The notes beneath the pieces were generated by a model, which saw only the letters and a program-made list of their open reading frames with translations, was not told the DNA's origin and searched no databases. From positions 310,001 to 374,000 of the forward strand of contig NZ_CP043476.1 in assembly GCF_009769165.1 (NCBI RefSeq): 64,000 nucleotides of DNA. The letters run 5' to 3'. Both the position numbers and the translations under genes were made by a program. Shown one piece after another: positions 35,987 through 45,978 of this stretch; positions within the stretch are counted from its first letter, which is position 1; each line of letters begins with the position of its first letter. This stretch comes from Xanthomonas hyacinthi. GTDB taxonomy: Bacteria; Pseudomonadota; Gammaproteobacteria; Xanthomonadales; Xanthomonadaceae.

Positions 35987-37057
35987 TCACTCCGCCAGGT
36001 CGGCATCGGTGTCGGCCGTGCCGACGTCGTCGGCTTCGAACAACGGCCGCAGCCGCCGCAGCGCGATGCGCAGCAACGGGTTGCGCAGGTACACCGCATG
36101 CCAGGTGTAGGTGAAGCTGGCGCCGAGCTGCGCCTTCACTTCCGGATCGGTCCAGCCGGCCACGTAGGCGCGCAGGCCGTGGCAGCAGGCGTAGTCCAGG
36201 TTGTGCATCCAGCTCAGCGCGTACAGGTTGTGCTCGCGCGCCTCCGGATAGTGCAGGCCGATGTACTTGTCCAGCAGCCGCCCGTCGTGCACGTAGCACA
36301 GGTTCCAGCCGATCAGCCGGCCCTGGTGGCGATAGGTGAACACTAGGCCGCCGGAGTCCGCGTCGGTCAGCAACGCATCGAAGAACGCGGCGGTCAGCAG
36401 GTCGAAATGCACCTCGCTCTGCGCATAGACCTGCAGGTATAGCGCATAGCAGTGCGCGCGCAGCGCCGGGTCGGCGAAGGCGGCGCCGGTCGGCAGTTCC
36501 TCGATCTGCAGGTCGGCGCGTGAGCGCAGTTTGCGGCGGATGTTGCGGCGGCGGCCGCGCGACAGGCGCGCCAGGTAGTCGTCGGTGGAGGCGAAATCGA
36601 TCGGCACCCAGGCCAGCGCCTGCCCGCGCAGCAGCACGTAGCCGCTGCGCTCGCAGGCCTCCAGGAACACGTGTGCCCAGGCGTTGTCGGTGGCATCGAG
36701 CAGCGGCGAATGCTGCGGGATGTCCTTGACGATCAGCAGCGGATGCTTGCGCCCCAGTTGCGCCCGCCACTGGCGGGGCAACTGCGCCGGGTCGGCCGCG
36801 CGCGGCAGCCAGGCGTATTCGCTGACGGTGCTGCCGACGAAGCTGGTGCGCGGGCGCAGCCAGCGCTGCCACAGCCGCTGCAGCGGCCAGCCGGCCACGC
36901 GCGCGCGCAGCGCCGGGTCGGCGGTGGTCAGCAGGTCGAACGCGGCTTCGAAGGTCGGCACGCCGTGCTCCAGGGTCCGCGCCAGGAAGTCCTGCGGGGG
37001 ATGCGCGAGGAACTGCTGCTGCAACGCCTGCGGTTCGAGTTGGCTTACGAAAGGCAT
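35987..37057 (-). CDS. GNAT/FemAB-like N-acyltransferase
   Basis: A 356-residue protein of the large GNAT-fold group (Acetyltransf_6 type). The C-terminal half shows SRGRRRNIRRKLR, a basic stretch typical of FemAB-like enzymes, and GLVFTYRHQGRLIGWNLCYV with the acetyltransferase core strands. It is likely to transfer an acyl or aminoacyl group to an amine. It forms a two-gene unit with the arginase-like enzyme. The unit is divergent from the acyl carrier protein gene, so one ~110-base region drives both directions. Confidence 0.78.
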   Translation of the reverse strand: MPFVSQLEPQALQQQFLAHPPQDFLARTLEHGVPTFEAAFDLLTTADPALRARVAGWPLQRLWQRWLRPRTSFVGSTVSEYAWLPRAADPAQLPRQWRAQLGRKHPLLIVKDIPQHSPLLDATDNAWAHVFLEACERSGYVLLRGQALAWVPIDFASTDDYLARLSRGRRRNIRRKLRSRADLQIEELPTGAAFADPALRAHCYALYLQVYAQSEVHFDLLTAAFFDALLTDADSGGLVFTYRHQGRLIGWNLCYVHDGRLLDKYIGLHYPEAREHNLYALSWMHNLDYACCHGLRAYVAGWTDPEVKAQLGASFTYTWHAVYLRNPLLRIALRRLRPLFEADDVGTADTDADLAE

Positions 37058-37170
37058 CTGCAAGATTGACCGGCTAGCGTGGAGGATGGACGCCGCAGCC
37101 GTGGGCCGCGGCATGCCTTCCACCGGCGGAACACGCCGCACGGTGGCCTTTCATTTCGCGGAGGACTGCC

Positions 37171-37446
37171 ATGACCCCGTCTATCGAGACACAGATCCAC
37201 AGCATCGTCGCCAAGCACGGCGAGATCGATCCCGCCGGCCTGACCGCCGACACCAAACTGCAGGACCTGGGCGTGGATTCGCTCGAGGCGATCGAAATCC
37301 TGTTCGACATCGAGGAGCACTTCGACATCACCTTCCCGCAGCGCGATCCGAACCTGGACGACGGTTCGCTGGGCAAGCTGGCCGAGGCGGTGCAGCAAGC
37401 GCTGGACGCCAAGGCCGCCGCCGCGGCGCTGGCACCGGCGCACTGA
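37171..37446 (+). CDS. Acyl carrier protein, specialised
   Basis: A 91-residue carrier protein. The phosphopantetheine attachment serine is Ser37 in LGVDSLEAIEILFDIEEHF. A usual acidic second helix follows and a low-complexity Ala/Lys end. It is distinct from the primary fatty-acid ACP, which would be in a fab cluster. It is followed after 6 bases by a ketosynthase gene, so the pair probably extends or condenses one carrier-bound acyl unit. Confidence 0.92.
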   Translation: MTPSIETQIHSIVAKHGEIDPAGLTADTKLQDLGVDSLEAIEILFDIEEHFDITFPQRDPNLDDGSLGKLAEAVQQALDAKAAAAALAPAH

Positions 37447-37452
37447 GCCGGC

Positions 37453-38688
37453 ATGGACCGCTCGGCGCAGGGACAACGCGTCGTCGTCACCGGGATGGGC
37501 GCGGTCAGCGCGCTCGGCCTGGGTGCCGATGCCCTGTGGCGCGGCATGCGCGAAGGCCGTAGCGGCATCGCCGCGCTGGCCACGCCCGATCCGCAGGCCA
37601 CGCTGAAGATGCGCCTGGCCGCCACCGTGCCCGGTTTCGCGCCGCAGGCGGCGCAGCTGGGCGGCATCGCGCCCGGCCAGTTGGACCGCATGACGCAGAT
37701 GGCGCTGGTCGCGGCCTGCGAAGCGGTGGCCCAATCCGGACTGGACCTGCACGGCGCAGGCGGCGCACGCGGCGCGGTGGTGCTCGGCACCGGCGTCGGC
37801 GCCGAACTCAGCCGCGACGAACAGTCGCGGCGGCTGTACCGCGAGCAGGCCGAGCGCCTGCATCCGCTGACCATCGTGCGCAGCATGAACAACGCCCCGG
37901 TCAGCCAGATCAGCATCGCCTTCGGCCTGCGCGGCCCGGCCTTCGCCGTGTCCAGCGCCTGCGCCTCGGCCAACCATGCGCTGGCGCAAGCCGCGCTGCT
38001 GATCCGCCACGGTCTGGCCGACGTGGCCATCAGCGGCGGCAGCGAAGCCTGCCTGAGCCTGCCGCTGATCCGCGCCTGGGAGGCGATGCGGGTGGTCAGC
38101 GACGACACCTGCCGGCCGTTCTGCGCGCAGCGCAGCGGCCTGGTACTGGGCGAAGGCGCCGGCGTGTTCGTGCTGGAAAGCGCCGCGCACGCGGCCGCGC
38201 GCGGCGCCGTCCCGCTGGCCGAACTGGCCGGCTTCGGCCTGGGCGCCGATGCGCACGACATCGTCGCGCCCAGCGTCGACGGCGCCGCCACCGCGATGCG
38301 CCTGGCCCTGCAGGACGCCGGCCTGGAGCCGCAGCAGATCGACTACATCAACGCCCACGGCACCGGCACCCTGGCCAACGACCGTTGCGAGACGCAGGCG
38401 ATCCGGCAGGTGTTCGGCAACCATGCCGATGCGTTGGCGGTGAGTTCGACCAAGGCGGTACACGGCCATGCGCTCGGCGCCGCCGGCGCGCTGGAACTGG
38501 TCGCGGCGATCGGCGCGTTGCGCGAGCAGACGCTGCCGCCGACCGCAAACTTCCTCGATCCGGATCCGGACTGCGACCTGGACTACGTGCCCAACCAGGC
38601 CCGCGCGCAACCGGTGCGCGCGGTACTCAGCAATTCCTTCGCCTTCGGCGGCCTCAACGCGGTACTCGCCTTGCGCGAAGCGCGCTGA
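37453..38688 (+). CDS. Beta-ketoacyl-ACP synthase, FabF-like
   Basis: A 411-residue ketosynthase with a complete triad: Cys170 in VSSACASANHA, His302 in NAHGTGT and His337 in KAVHGHALGAAG. The glycine-rich C-terminus SNSFAFGGLN is also present. It carries out decarboxylative condensation on an ACP-bound chain. It is paired with its own ACP, away from any fab or PKS reductive genes. The product may therefore be a short beta-keto intermediate that one of the neighbouring aminotransferases could use. Confidence 0.94.
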   Translation: MDRSAQGQRVVVTGMGAVSALGLGADALWRGMREGRSGIAALATPDPQATLKMRLAATVPGFAPQAAQLGGIAPGQLDRMTQMALVAACEAVAQSGLDLHGAGGARGAVVLGTGVGAELSRDEQSRRLYREQAERLHPLTIVRSMNNAPVSQISIAFGLRGPAFAVSSACASANHALAQAALLIRHGLADVAISGGSEACLSLPLIRAWEAMRVVSDDTCRPFCAQRSGLVLGEGAGVFVLESAAHAAARGAVPLAELAGFGLGADAHDIVAPSVDGAATAMRLALQDAGLEPQQIDYINAHGTGTLANDRCETQAIRQVFGNHADALAVSSTKAVHGHALGAAGALELVAAIGALREQTLPPTANFLDPDPDCDLDYVPNQARAQPVRAVLSNSFAFGGLNAVLALREAR

Positions 38689-38749
38689 GGCGCAGGCCGC
38701 GGCGGCGGACGGGAGGCAACGCGGCGCCAACGCGCTGTCTCCCGCCATT

Positions 38750-40267
38750 TCACGCCACCCGCTTGGCGCGGGTCAGCAACTGGTCCAGCAGCGACAAGCC
38801 CAGATCGATCTCGTCGTGGCTGATGTGCAGCGACGGCGCCAGGGTGATCACGTTCTTGTAGTAGCCGCCCACGTCCAGCACCAGGCCGATGCGCTTGCCG
38901 TTGTGGCGCAGCTCGCCCTCCAGGCCCATGTCCACCATCGTGTCGAGCAGCTTGCGGTTCGGGGTGAAGCCGTCCGCCTGGCAGATCTCCGCACGCAGCG
39001 CCAGGCCCAGGCCGTCGACGTCGCCGATTTCCGGATGGCGCTTCTGCAGGTCGCGCAGGCCGCCCAGGAAATGCGCGCCCTTGGCCATGACCATGCTCTC
39101 GTAATCGGTCTCGGCCAGCATGCGCATGGTCTCCAGGCCCACCGCGGTGCCGAGCGGATTGGAGGCGAAGGTGGAATGGGTCGAGCCCGGCGGGAACACG
39201 GTCGGGTTGATCAGTTCCTCGCGCGCCCAGATCCCGGCCAGCGGATTGAGCCCGTTGGTCAGCGCCTTGCCGAACACCAGCACGTCCGGGGTCACCCCGA
39301 AATGCTCGATCGCCCACAGCTTGCCGGTGCGGAAGAAGCCCATCTGGATCTCGTCCACCACCAGCAGGATGCCGTACTTGTCGAGCACCCGCTTCAGGCC
39401 GGTGAAGAAGTTCGGCGGCGGGATCACGTAGCCGCCGGTGCCCTGGATCGGCTCGACGTAGAACGCGGCGTACTCGCATTGCCCGGCCTTGGGGTCCCAC
39501 ACGCCGTTGTACTCGGTCTCGAACAGGCGTTCGAACCTGGCCACGCACTGCTCGCCGTACTCTTCCTTGGAAATGCCCTTGGGGCCGCGGAAGTGGTACG
39601 GGAATTCGATGAACTGGGCGCGGTCGAAATGGCCGTAGCGGCGCCGGTAGCGGTACGAGGAGGTGATCGCCGAAGCGCCCAGGGTGCGGCCGTGGTAGCC
39701 GCCCTCGAAGGCGAACATCAGGCTCTTGCCGCCAGTGGCGTTGCGCACCAGCTTCAGCGAATCCTCCACCGACTGCGCGCCGCCGACGTTGAAGTGCACG
39801 CGGCCCTTGCGGCCCCACTTGCGTTCGGCGTCCTTGGCGATGGTCTTGGCCAGTTCGATCTTGGTCGGGTGCAGATACTGGCTGGCCACCTGCGGCAGGC
39901 TGTCGATCTGCCGCTTCAACGCACCGTTCAGGCGCGGATTGGCGTAGCCGAAATTGACCGCCGAATACCACATCTGCAGGTCCAGGTACGGCACGTCCTC
40001 GGTGTCGTACAGATAGCTGCCGTCGCAGTGCGCGAAGATCCGCGGCGGCTCGCTGTAGTGCACGGTGTCGCCGAACGAGCAGTACTCGGCCTCGTCGGCC
40101 AGCATCTGCGCATCGCTGAGCGCGCGGTCATAGCCGGGGCCGGTGCGCCGCAGCGCGTCCGGGTCGGGCGCGGCCGGCGGCAGGCCGTCGGGCGCGGCGA
40201 GGTCGAGCGTGTCGAGATCGCCGTGCAGCGGCGCAAGCGCGGTGGGGAGCGGAACATTCCGGTTCAT
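38750..40267 (-). CDS. Class III aminotransferase
   Basis: A 505-residue PLP-dependent aminotransferase. It shows FEGGYHGRTLGASAIT, the PLP-binding aspartate in VVDEIQMGFFRTGK (Asp305) and the Schiff-base lysine in VFGKALTNG (Lys334). The subgroup acts on omega-amino or diamino compounds such as ornithine, putrescine or diaminobutyrate. An N-terminal extension of ~60 residues precedes the core. It is 5 bases downstream of the HAD phosphatase and convergent with the ketosynthase gene. Confidence 0.93.
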   Translation of the reverse strand: MNRNVPLPTALAPLHGDLDTLDLAAPDGLPPAAPDPDALRRTGPGYDRALSDAQMLADEAEYCSFGDTVHYSEPPRIFAHCDGSYLYDTEDVPYLDLQMWYSAVNFGYANPRLNGALKRQIDSLPQVASQYLHPTKIELAKTIAKDAERKWGRKGRVHFNVGGAQSVEDSLKLVRNATGGKSLMFAFEGGYHGRTLGASAITSSYRYRRRYGHFDRAQFIEFPYHFRGPKGISKEEYGEQCVARFERLFETEYNGVWDPKAGQCEYAAFYVEPIQGTGGYVIPPPNFFTGLKRVLDKYGILLVVDEIQMGFFRTGKLWAIEHFGVTPDVLVFGKALTNGLNPLAGIWAREELINPTVFPPGSTHSTFASNPLGTAVGLETMRMLAETDYESMVMAKGAHFLGGLRDLQKRHPEIGDVDGLGLALRAEICQADGFTPNRKLLDTMVDMGLEGELRHNGKRIGLVLDVGGYYKNVITLAPSLHISHDEIDLGLSLLDQLLTRAKRVA

Positions 40268-40272
40268 GAGGA

Positions 40273-40983
40273 TCAGGCTCGTTGGGAAACGGGGAGTGGG
40301 AGGCGCGGAGTGGCCGCGACCGGCGCGGCGAGCTCGTGCAGCAGGGCGATGGCGTCGTTGAACCCGCCGATCGCGCGGTGGGCGATGCCGCTGCCGCGGC
40401 AATGGCGTAAAAGGCCGTCCTTGGCGAAGACCAGGTCGGCCTTGCCGGCCACGCAGAAATCGGAGCGGCCGTCGCCGACCAGCAAGGTGGAACGCGCCGG
40501 TGCCTGCTGGGCCATGACCGCGCACTTGCAGGTGCCGCTGGCGCAGCCAGGCTGCGCATGCGGCGAGGCCATGCGCCATTGCCCGGCGTCGGTGCGCAGC
40601 AGGCGGTTGGCGATGATCGGCAACTGGTGCAGGCCGTGCCGCGCCAGGATCCGCGCGATGGGATAATCCAGGCCGTCGCTGACGATGCTCAGCGGCATGC
40701 CGAGGTCGCGCGCCAGATCCACGAAGCGCACGAACCCCGGATCGATGCGGACCTCGTCGAGCACCCGGTGCAGCGCATCCACGTCGCCGTCGAGCAGCGC
40801 CACCTGGCCGCGCATGCACTCGCGCGCACCGATCCGCCCGGCCACCCAATCGTCTTCCAGCGCGCGCCAGCCAGGGCCGCCGAGACGCTCGAGCAAGGTG
40901 TCGGTCACGTCCTGCAGCGACACGGTACCGTCGAAATCGCAAAGAATCTTCCACTGGGCGCGCAAGGCGGCTCTCCGGCTCAT
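40273..40983 (-). CDS. HAD-IB phosphatase, MtnX/SerB-like
   Basis: A 236-residue HAD hydrolase. The nucleophile motif is CDFDGTVS (Asp16 and Asp18). The SIVSDGLDYPI motif II and a LVGDGRSDFCVAGKADLVFA motif IV follow, as in MtnX-like and phosphoserine-phosphatase-like enzymes. It probably removes phosphate from a small metabolite. Its operon with the class III aminotransferase recalls phosphorylated amino-ketone or amino-alcohol chemistry. Confidence 0.9.
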   Translation of the reverse strand: MSRRAALRAQWKILCDFDGTVSLQDVTDTLLERLGGPGWRALEDDWVAGRIGARECMRGQVALLDGDVDALHRVLDEVRIDPGFVRFVDLARDLGMPLSIVSDGLDYPIARILARHGLHQLPIIANRLLRTDAGQWRMASPHAQPGCASGTCKCAVMAQQAPARSTLLVGDGRSDFCVAGKADLVFAKDGLLRHCRGSGIAHRAIGGFNDAIALLHELAAPVAATPRLPLPVSQRA

Positions 40984-41272
40984 TCGGGCAGAGCCTAGGC
41001 GGGCTGTCTTTCGTGCTCCTTTCCACGTGCCGACAGCGCCGCCCGGCAGCGCGCAGCTGGCCGGCAGGCCCGACCGGCATGCTGCGATGGCGGCGGCGAA
41101 CTAGCTTTCGATCCCTGGACGCAGCGTGCATGCGCCTGGCCGATGCGGCAGAAGACGCCACATTGCAGCCCTGACACGCATGCCGCCGGTGCCGGGACGC
41201 AGCGTCGGCCGATGACGCTGCCGCCCTGTGCTGCCGAATGACTCTCTGCAGATCGGGCTGCCTGCGCTCGAT

Positions 41273-42205
41273 TCAGGCCAAATCCCTGTCCCACGGAGCT
41301 ACAGGCATGAACGCCCGCATGAGTTCATCGACGACCGCCCTGATCTTGGGCGCCAGATCCCGCGTTGCCGGCCATAGTGCGTGGATCGAAGAACCCTCGA
41401 CGCCTTGCGCCGCGAAAACCGTCTGCAGCGTGCCGCTCCTCAGTTCATCGGCCACCAGCCAGGTAGGAAACTGCGCGATGCCCAGGCCATCGAGCACAGC
41501 CGCGCGCAACGCATCTCCATCGCTGATGGTGTGCCGCCCCTTGATCTTGACCTTCACGGCACGTCCCTCGCCATCCAGCAGTTGCCACGGGAACACGTCG
41601 CCACTTCGTCCGAAGGTGATGCAATCGTGGCCTGCAAGCTCGCCGATGGATGTTGGGGCTCCATGTTCTGCGAAGTAGGCCGGCGAGCCGCAGGTGACCG
41701 TTCTCTGAAGCCCCAGATAACGCGCCGAAAGAGAGGCGCTGTTGCCTGGCTCTCCCAAGCGCACCGCCAGGTCGATGGTCTCTTCCAGCAGATCGACCGC
41801 GCGGTCCGAAAACGCCACGTCCAGCGCGAGCTTCAGGTGCCGCCGAACGAGGTCGCGCAGCACCGGCATCACCCACCGCCTCCCGAAGGTCACCGGCAGG
41901 CTGATGCGCAGGGTTCCCGACACCTCTCTGCGGCGCGAGGCGGCCCGCGACTCGGCCTCGTCCAATTCGGCGAGCACGCGCAGGCAGCTTTGATAGAAGT
42001 CGGCCCCCTCCGCAGTCAGCGCAAGCCGCCGGGTGGTTCGGTCGAGCAGGCGCACGCCCAATCGCTGCTCCAGTGTCGCCACGCCCTTGCCCACTGCCGA
42101 CTTGGAAAGACCGATTCTCTGCCCGGCCGCGGTGAAACTGCCGGCCTCCACTGCCTGGACGAAGACGGTGATGCCTTGGAGACGGGAGGCACTGTAGGTC
42201 GTCAT
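41273..42205 (-). CDS. LysR-family regulator
   Basis: A 310-residue LysR regulator. The N-terminal winged HTH is FVQAVEAGSFTAAGQRIGLS, then KSAVGKGVATLEQRLG. The effector-binding domain begins near residue 95. It is divergent from the alcohol dehydrogenase gene with a 119-base gap, the classical arrangement for LysR control of its neighbour. It begins the less GC-extreme accessory stretch. Confidence 0.92.
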   Translation of the reverse strand: MTTYSASRLQGITVFVQAVEAGSFTAAGQRIGLSKSAVGKGVATLEQRLGVRLLDRTTRRLALTAEGADFYQSCLRVLAELDEAESRAASRRREVSGTLRISLPVTFGRRWVMPVLRDLVRRHLKLALDVAFSDRAVDLLEETIDLAVRLGEPGNSASLSARYLGLQRTVTCGSPAYFAEHGAPTSIGELAGHDCITFGRSGDVFPWQLLDGEGRAVKVKIKGRHTISDGDALRAAVLDGLGIAQFPTWLVADELRSGTLQTVFAAQGVEGSSIHALWPATRDLAPKIRAVVDELMRAFMPVAPWDRDLA

Positions 42206-42324
42206 GCTGGCACCAATTGAAGAATTTAAGTAGCCAGTTTATGCGGAATTATTCTCAACCCACGCATTTTGTTCGCCTATAAGCTGAGCCATCGCGATTG
42301 AGCGACATGCGAAGGAGTAATGAA

Positions 42325-43359
42325 ATGGCGTCCGAATCCATGAAGGCCTGGCAATTGCCTGCCTTTGGGCTGCAACACCTGGAACTGGCGCAGCGGCCGG
42401 TGCCGCGCCCTGGCCCCGACGAAGTGCTGGTCAAGGTCGCGGCGGTCTCGCTGAATTACCGGGACAAATTGGTGGTCAACGGCGAACTGTTGCCGGAGCG
42501 GCCGCGAATGCCATTGGTCCCGATTTCCGACATGGCCGGGGAAGTGGTCGAACTGGGTTCGCAAACCCGTCGTTTCGAGGTCGGCGACCGGGTCATGGGC
42601 AACTTCTGGACGCAATGGCTAGACGGTGAGCCGCCGCGGGCGATGCTCAAGCACGGCTTGTCGCTGGGCGGCCCGCTACCGGGCATGCTTGCAGAATATG
42701 TCGTGCTTCCCGAGGAGGTGGCCGTCGCGGCGCCCTCGTCCTTGTCGAATGAAGAGGCCTCCACCCTGCCCGTCGCAGCCCTCACGGCCTGGTTCGCGCT
42801 GGTGGAAGCAGGACGGCTGCGGAAAGGACAGACGGTACTGGTCCAGGGCACCGGCGGCGTGTCGTTGTTCGGCCTGCAGTTCGCCCAAGCGCTGGGAGCG
42901 CGCGTGATCGTGACGTCGCGCAGCGACGCCAAGCTGGCCCGTGCGAAAGCGCTTGGCGCCTGGGCCAGCATCAACACCCGCCATGTTGCTGCCTGGGCGC
43001 AAGCAGCGCTCGACCTGACCAATGGCGATGGCGTCGATCAGGTGCTGGAACTGATCGGCGGGGACAATCTGCGCCAGTCCGTCGAAGCCCTGGCCGGGTC
43101 CGGGCATATCCTGCAGATAGGCTTCCTGGATGACACCGAGCTGCGCATGCCGGCTATTCCGCTGATGCTCAGGCGCGCCACCTTGCGAGGTGTTTCTGTT
43201 GGACACCGGCGTGCATTCGAGGAGATGAACCAGGCCATTGACCGGCATGGCATCAAGCCGGTGATCGACAAGGTGTTTTCGTTCGCTGAAGCGCATGCGG
43301 CGTTTGCGCGCCTCGAACACGGGCCATTCGGAAAACTGGTCATCAAGGTCGGCCAGTAG
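42325..43359 (+). CDS. MDR-family zinc-type/quinone-like alcohol dehydrogenase
   Basis: A 344-residue medium-chain dehydrogenase/reductase. The GroES-like N-terminal domain carries [20 protein letters not shown]. The Rossmann motif is [18 protein letters not shown]. The structural-zinc cysteine cluster is absent and the catalytic-zinc ligands are not evident, so a quinone- or enone-reductase-like activity is more likely than classical alcohol oxidation. I chose the ATG with AAGGAG in front. Probably regulated by the divergent LysR. Confidence 0.88.
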   Translation: MASESMKAWQLPAFGLQHLELAQRPVPRPGPDEVLVKVAAVSLNYRDKLVVNGELLPERPRMPLVPISDMAGEVVELGSQTRRFEVGDRVMGNFWTQWLDGEPPRAMLKHGLSLGGPLPGMLAEYVVLPEEVAVAAPSSLSNEEASTLPVAALTAWFALVEAGRLRKGQTVLVQGTGGVSLFGLQFAQALGARVIVTSRSDAKLARAKALGAWASINTRHVAAWAQAALDLTNGDGVDQVLELIGGDNLRQSVEALAGSGHILQIGFLDDTELRMPAIPLMLRRATLRGVSVGHRRAFEEMNQAIDRHGIKPVIDKVFSFAEAHAAFARLEHGPFGKLVIKVGQ

Positions 43360-43660
43360 CCTCGGAGTCTCGAATCGAGGCGGCCGGCGAGCGCCACGCC
43401 AAAGGCTCTGCGGGGCGGCGGAAGCCGAAGCGCCGAAGGATGCCGCCACCGTGGCGGATGAGCAACCGCAGGCCGAGGCACTGGCCGCGTGACCCTGCAC
43501 CACAGAGTAGCGTCCCGGTTCCGACCGGGGCGCTTCATTCCGAAGATTTCCCATGAGCCGCAACACCACGAGCCGCCCCCGGATGGCGGCAGTCATGCCC
43601 CCGGCACGGTACGCGCTCGTCGCTGGCATGGCGATGGCGACGTGCGCGGCTACCGTCCGC

Positions 43661-44947
43661 CTAGGGTCGATGTATTTGCTCGAACGTCTTTCGAATGTCG
43701 TCCACGAGAACCTCCGGTTGCTCCATGGCCGCGAAGTGCCCGCCGGCGGTGCCCTCGTTGAAATACACCACTTGACTGTATCGCCGCTCGAGCCAACGAC
43801 GTGACTTGCGCACATGCTCCTTCGGCAGCATCGTGAAGCCCGTGGGAACCGTAATCGGGCCGGGGGGCTGCCCTCCCGCAGGGCCACCCACCTTGGCCAG
43901 CTCCCAGTAGAGCCGGGCCGCGGAAGCCCCGGAATCGTTCAGCCAGTACATCATGACGTGGTCGAGTATCTCGTCCTTGGTGAAGGTCCCCTCCGCGTCG
44001 CCACGCGTGCCTCCTGTGTCCTGGAACATCGCGTAAATCCACGCGGCCAATCCTGCGGGCGAGTCCGCCAGCGAGTAGCCGAGGGTCTGTGGTCGCGTCG
44101 ATTGCACCTTGGCGTAGCCTGAGAGTTGATCCCAAAACTGGCTGGCGTCCTTCAGCATTTCCTTTTCGGCAGGCGTCGCCTCGGCGGCCTCGGCAGGCGT
44201 GGTCATGAACATCGCGAAGTTCAGGTGCATGCCGACCAAACCCTTGGGTCGTTTTCGGGCAATCGCATCGCACACACCGGCGCCCAGGTCGCCCCCCTGG
44301 AGCGCCCAGCGGTCCTCGTAGCCAAGACGCCGAACGAGCTCAATCCAGGCGTCGGCAATGCGCGGCAAGCCCCATCCGGTGGCTGTGGGCTTGCCAGAAA
44401 AGCCGAAGCCCGGCATCGACGGGGCGATGACATGGAAGGCCTGCGGCCGTGCTCCGCCGCGCGACGGCGGATGGGTCAGCGGCTCGATCACCTTCTTGAA
44501 CTCCAGCACCGAGCCAGGCCAGCCATGGCACAGGACGAGAGGGAGCGCATCCGGATGCAGCGACCGCGCATGAAGGAAGTGCACCGTGAGGCCGTCGATC
44601 TCGGTGGTGTATTGGCCAACCCGATTCAGCAGCTCTTCCGTCTGGCGCCAGTCGTAGCCGGTACGCCAGTGCTCGCACAAGGCGCGCATTGTTCCGAGAC
44701 GGACACCCTGCGTCGTGTCTTCGACGGTCTCCTTGTCGGGGAATCGGGTGCGCGCCAATCGCTCGTGCAGATCGAGGAGTTGCGCTTCAGATACTTTCAG
44801 CTGCAAGGGTGAGATGAGGGCTGTGTTCATGGGTGGCTTCTTTTCCGGTAAATGTGCTGCCGCAGGCGGTTCCTTGAGCTGCAACGCCCAGCCAATACCG
44901 GGGAGAGCAGCAGAGGCCATCGATCCGAGAAACGTTCTGCGTTTCAT
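43661..44947 (-). CDS. Exported epoxide hydrolase (alpha/beta-hydrolase)
   Basis: A 428-residue hydrolase of the juvenile-hormone/microsomal epoxide-hydrolase type. The N-terminal EHN domain includes LLDLHERLARTRFPD. HGWPGSVLEFKKVI supplies the HGxP oxyanion motif, and the nucleophile Asp lies in ALQGGDLGAGVCDAIARK. The C-terminal GGHFAAMEQPE gives the histidine. The extreme N-terminus MKRRTFLGSMASAALPG is a twin-arginine-like signal, so the enzyme is probably periplasmic. Its ATG overlaps the stop of the NmrA-like gene. Confidence 0.9.
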   Translation of the reverse strand: MKRRTFLGSMASAALPGIGWALQLKEPPAAAHLPEKKPPMNTALISPLQLKVSEAQLLDLHERLARTRFPDKETVEDTTQGVRLGTMRALCEHWRTGYDWRQTEELLNRVGQYTTEIDGLTVHFLHARSLHPDALPLVLCHGWPGSVLEFKKVIEPLTHPPSRGGARPQAFHVIAPSMPGFGFSGKPTATGWGLPRIADAWIELVRRLGYEDRWALQGGDLGAGVCDAIARKRPKGLVGMHLNFAMFMTTPAEAAEATPAEKEMLKDASQFWDQLSGYAKVQSTRPQTLGYSLADSPAGLAAWIYAMFQDTGGTRGDAEGTFTKDEILDHVMMYWLNDSGASAARLYWELAKVGGPAGGQPPGPITVPTGFTMLPKEHVRKSRRWLERRYSQVVYFNEGTAGGHFAAMEQPEVLVDDIRKTFEQIHRP

Positions 44948-45870
44948 ACTTCTGCCTGGGTGCTTGATTTCCGCTGCTGCAGCAGCTCGCGAACGCTCGT
45001 CCAGCGGATCTCCGGGTATCGGTCGTTGTCCAGAGACAAGAGCTTGCCTTGCCCGGTGAACATGTTGTGCAGGTATTGCATGCCCTGGAATGGCGGGAAG
45101 ACGCTGGCCTCGCTCGCGGGATCGGCGGCGCGTACGGCCCGTATGCGATCGGCCAACTCGCTCAGGGCGCCCTCGCATGCCAGTTCGTAGGGTGCCCCGA
45201 AGACATCTCGCGCGATGCCCGCCAGGTCGCGTGCGCTGGCCTCGTTGCCTGCGATGCGCAGAAAGCGCGGTGCCGCTGCGTCCAGGGCTGCCGCAGCGGT
45301 GAACTCACCCACATCGTCCATCGCGGTGAAGTCCAGGCGTTGATCGGGCGACCCCCAGTAGGCAACCCGGCATCGAGCGAAGTCGTAGAGGGGCGAGCGT
45401 GTCCACGCAAGCATGTCGGCGAATGCGCCGTTGAGGATCGATGTCGCCCGTACCGGCGACTTCGCAAGCACGTCGTGAAATGTGCGACGCAGATCGAAAT
45501 TACGGTTCTCTCCGGGCGGAACCTTGGTCAAGTCGCAGGAGAAATCGGACGGCATGAATCGCGGCACCTCGGCCGCTTCGACGGCACCCAGCAAGTTGGT
45601 CTGCGCGTCCACGATGACGTCTGCGAGGCCCGACAGTGCCGATACCACGCAGGACGATCCGCGGACAGCTTCAGTCAGCCCGGGGCCATCCTCGAATGAC
45701 ACCGAGCGCACGTCGGCTCCCGCGCGCAGCAACGCTTCGTGACCGCGATGAGAGGAGGTGCTGCGCAGCAACGCGCGGACAGATGCGCCTCTGCGCGCCA
45801 GCGCGAGTGCGACGCGCTGGCCGAGTTGTCCGGTGGCTCCGGCGACCGTCACGATGTTGTTCATACCCAT
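44944..45870 (-). CDS. NmrA-like NAD(P)-binding protein
   Basis: A 308-residue Rossmann-fold protein of the NmrA/isoflavone-reductase-like group. The N-terminal motif is VTVAGATGQLGQRVALALA, and FMPSDFSCDLTKVPPGENRN follows as in aromatic-compound reductases. Catalysis or NADPH sensing are both possible. It heads a two-gene operon with the epoxide hydrolase (ATGA overlap) and is divergent from a LysR gene. Confidence 0.85.
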   Translation of the reverse strand: MGMNNIVTVAGATGQLGQRVALALARRGASVRALLRSTSSHRGHEALLRAGADVRSVSFEDGPGLTEAVRGSSCVVSALSGLADVIVDAQTNLLGAVEAAEVPRFMPSDFSCDLTKVPPGENRNFDLRRTFHDVLAKSPVRATSILNGAFADMLAWTRSPLYDFARCRVAYWGSPDQRLDFTAMDDVGEFTAAAALDAAAPRFLRIAGNEASARDLAGIARDVFGAPYELACEGALSELADRIRAVRAADPASEASVFPPFQGMQYLHNMFTGQGKLLSLDNDRYPEIRWTSVRELLQQRKSSTQAEV

Positions 45871-45978
45871 CCGTTTCCGTTTCTCCTTACAGAGCAAGCC
45901 TGCATCGTAGGAAGCCGCGTCGTGCCGTCATAGCCAAAGAGTGTGGACGCGTCGTTCCGGATGTGGAACGATCTGGGC

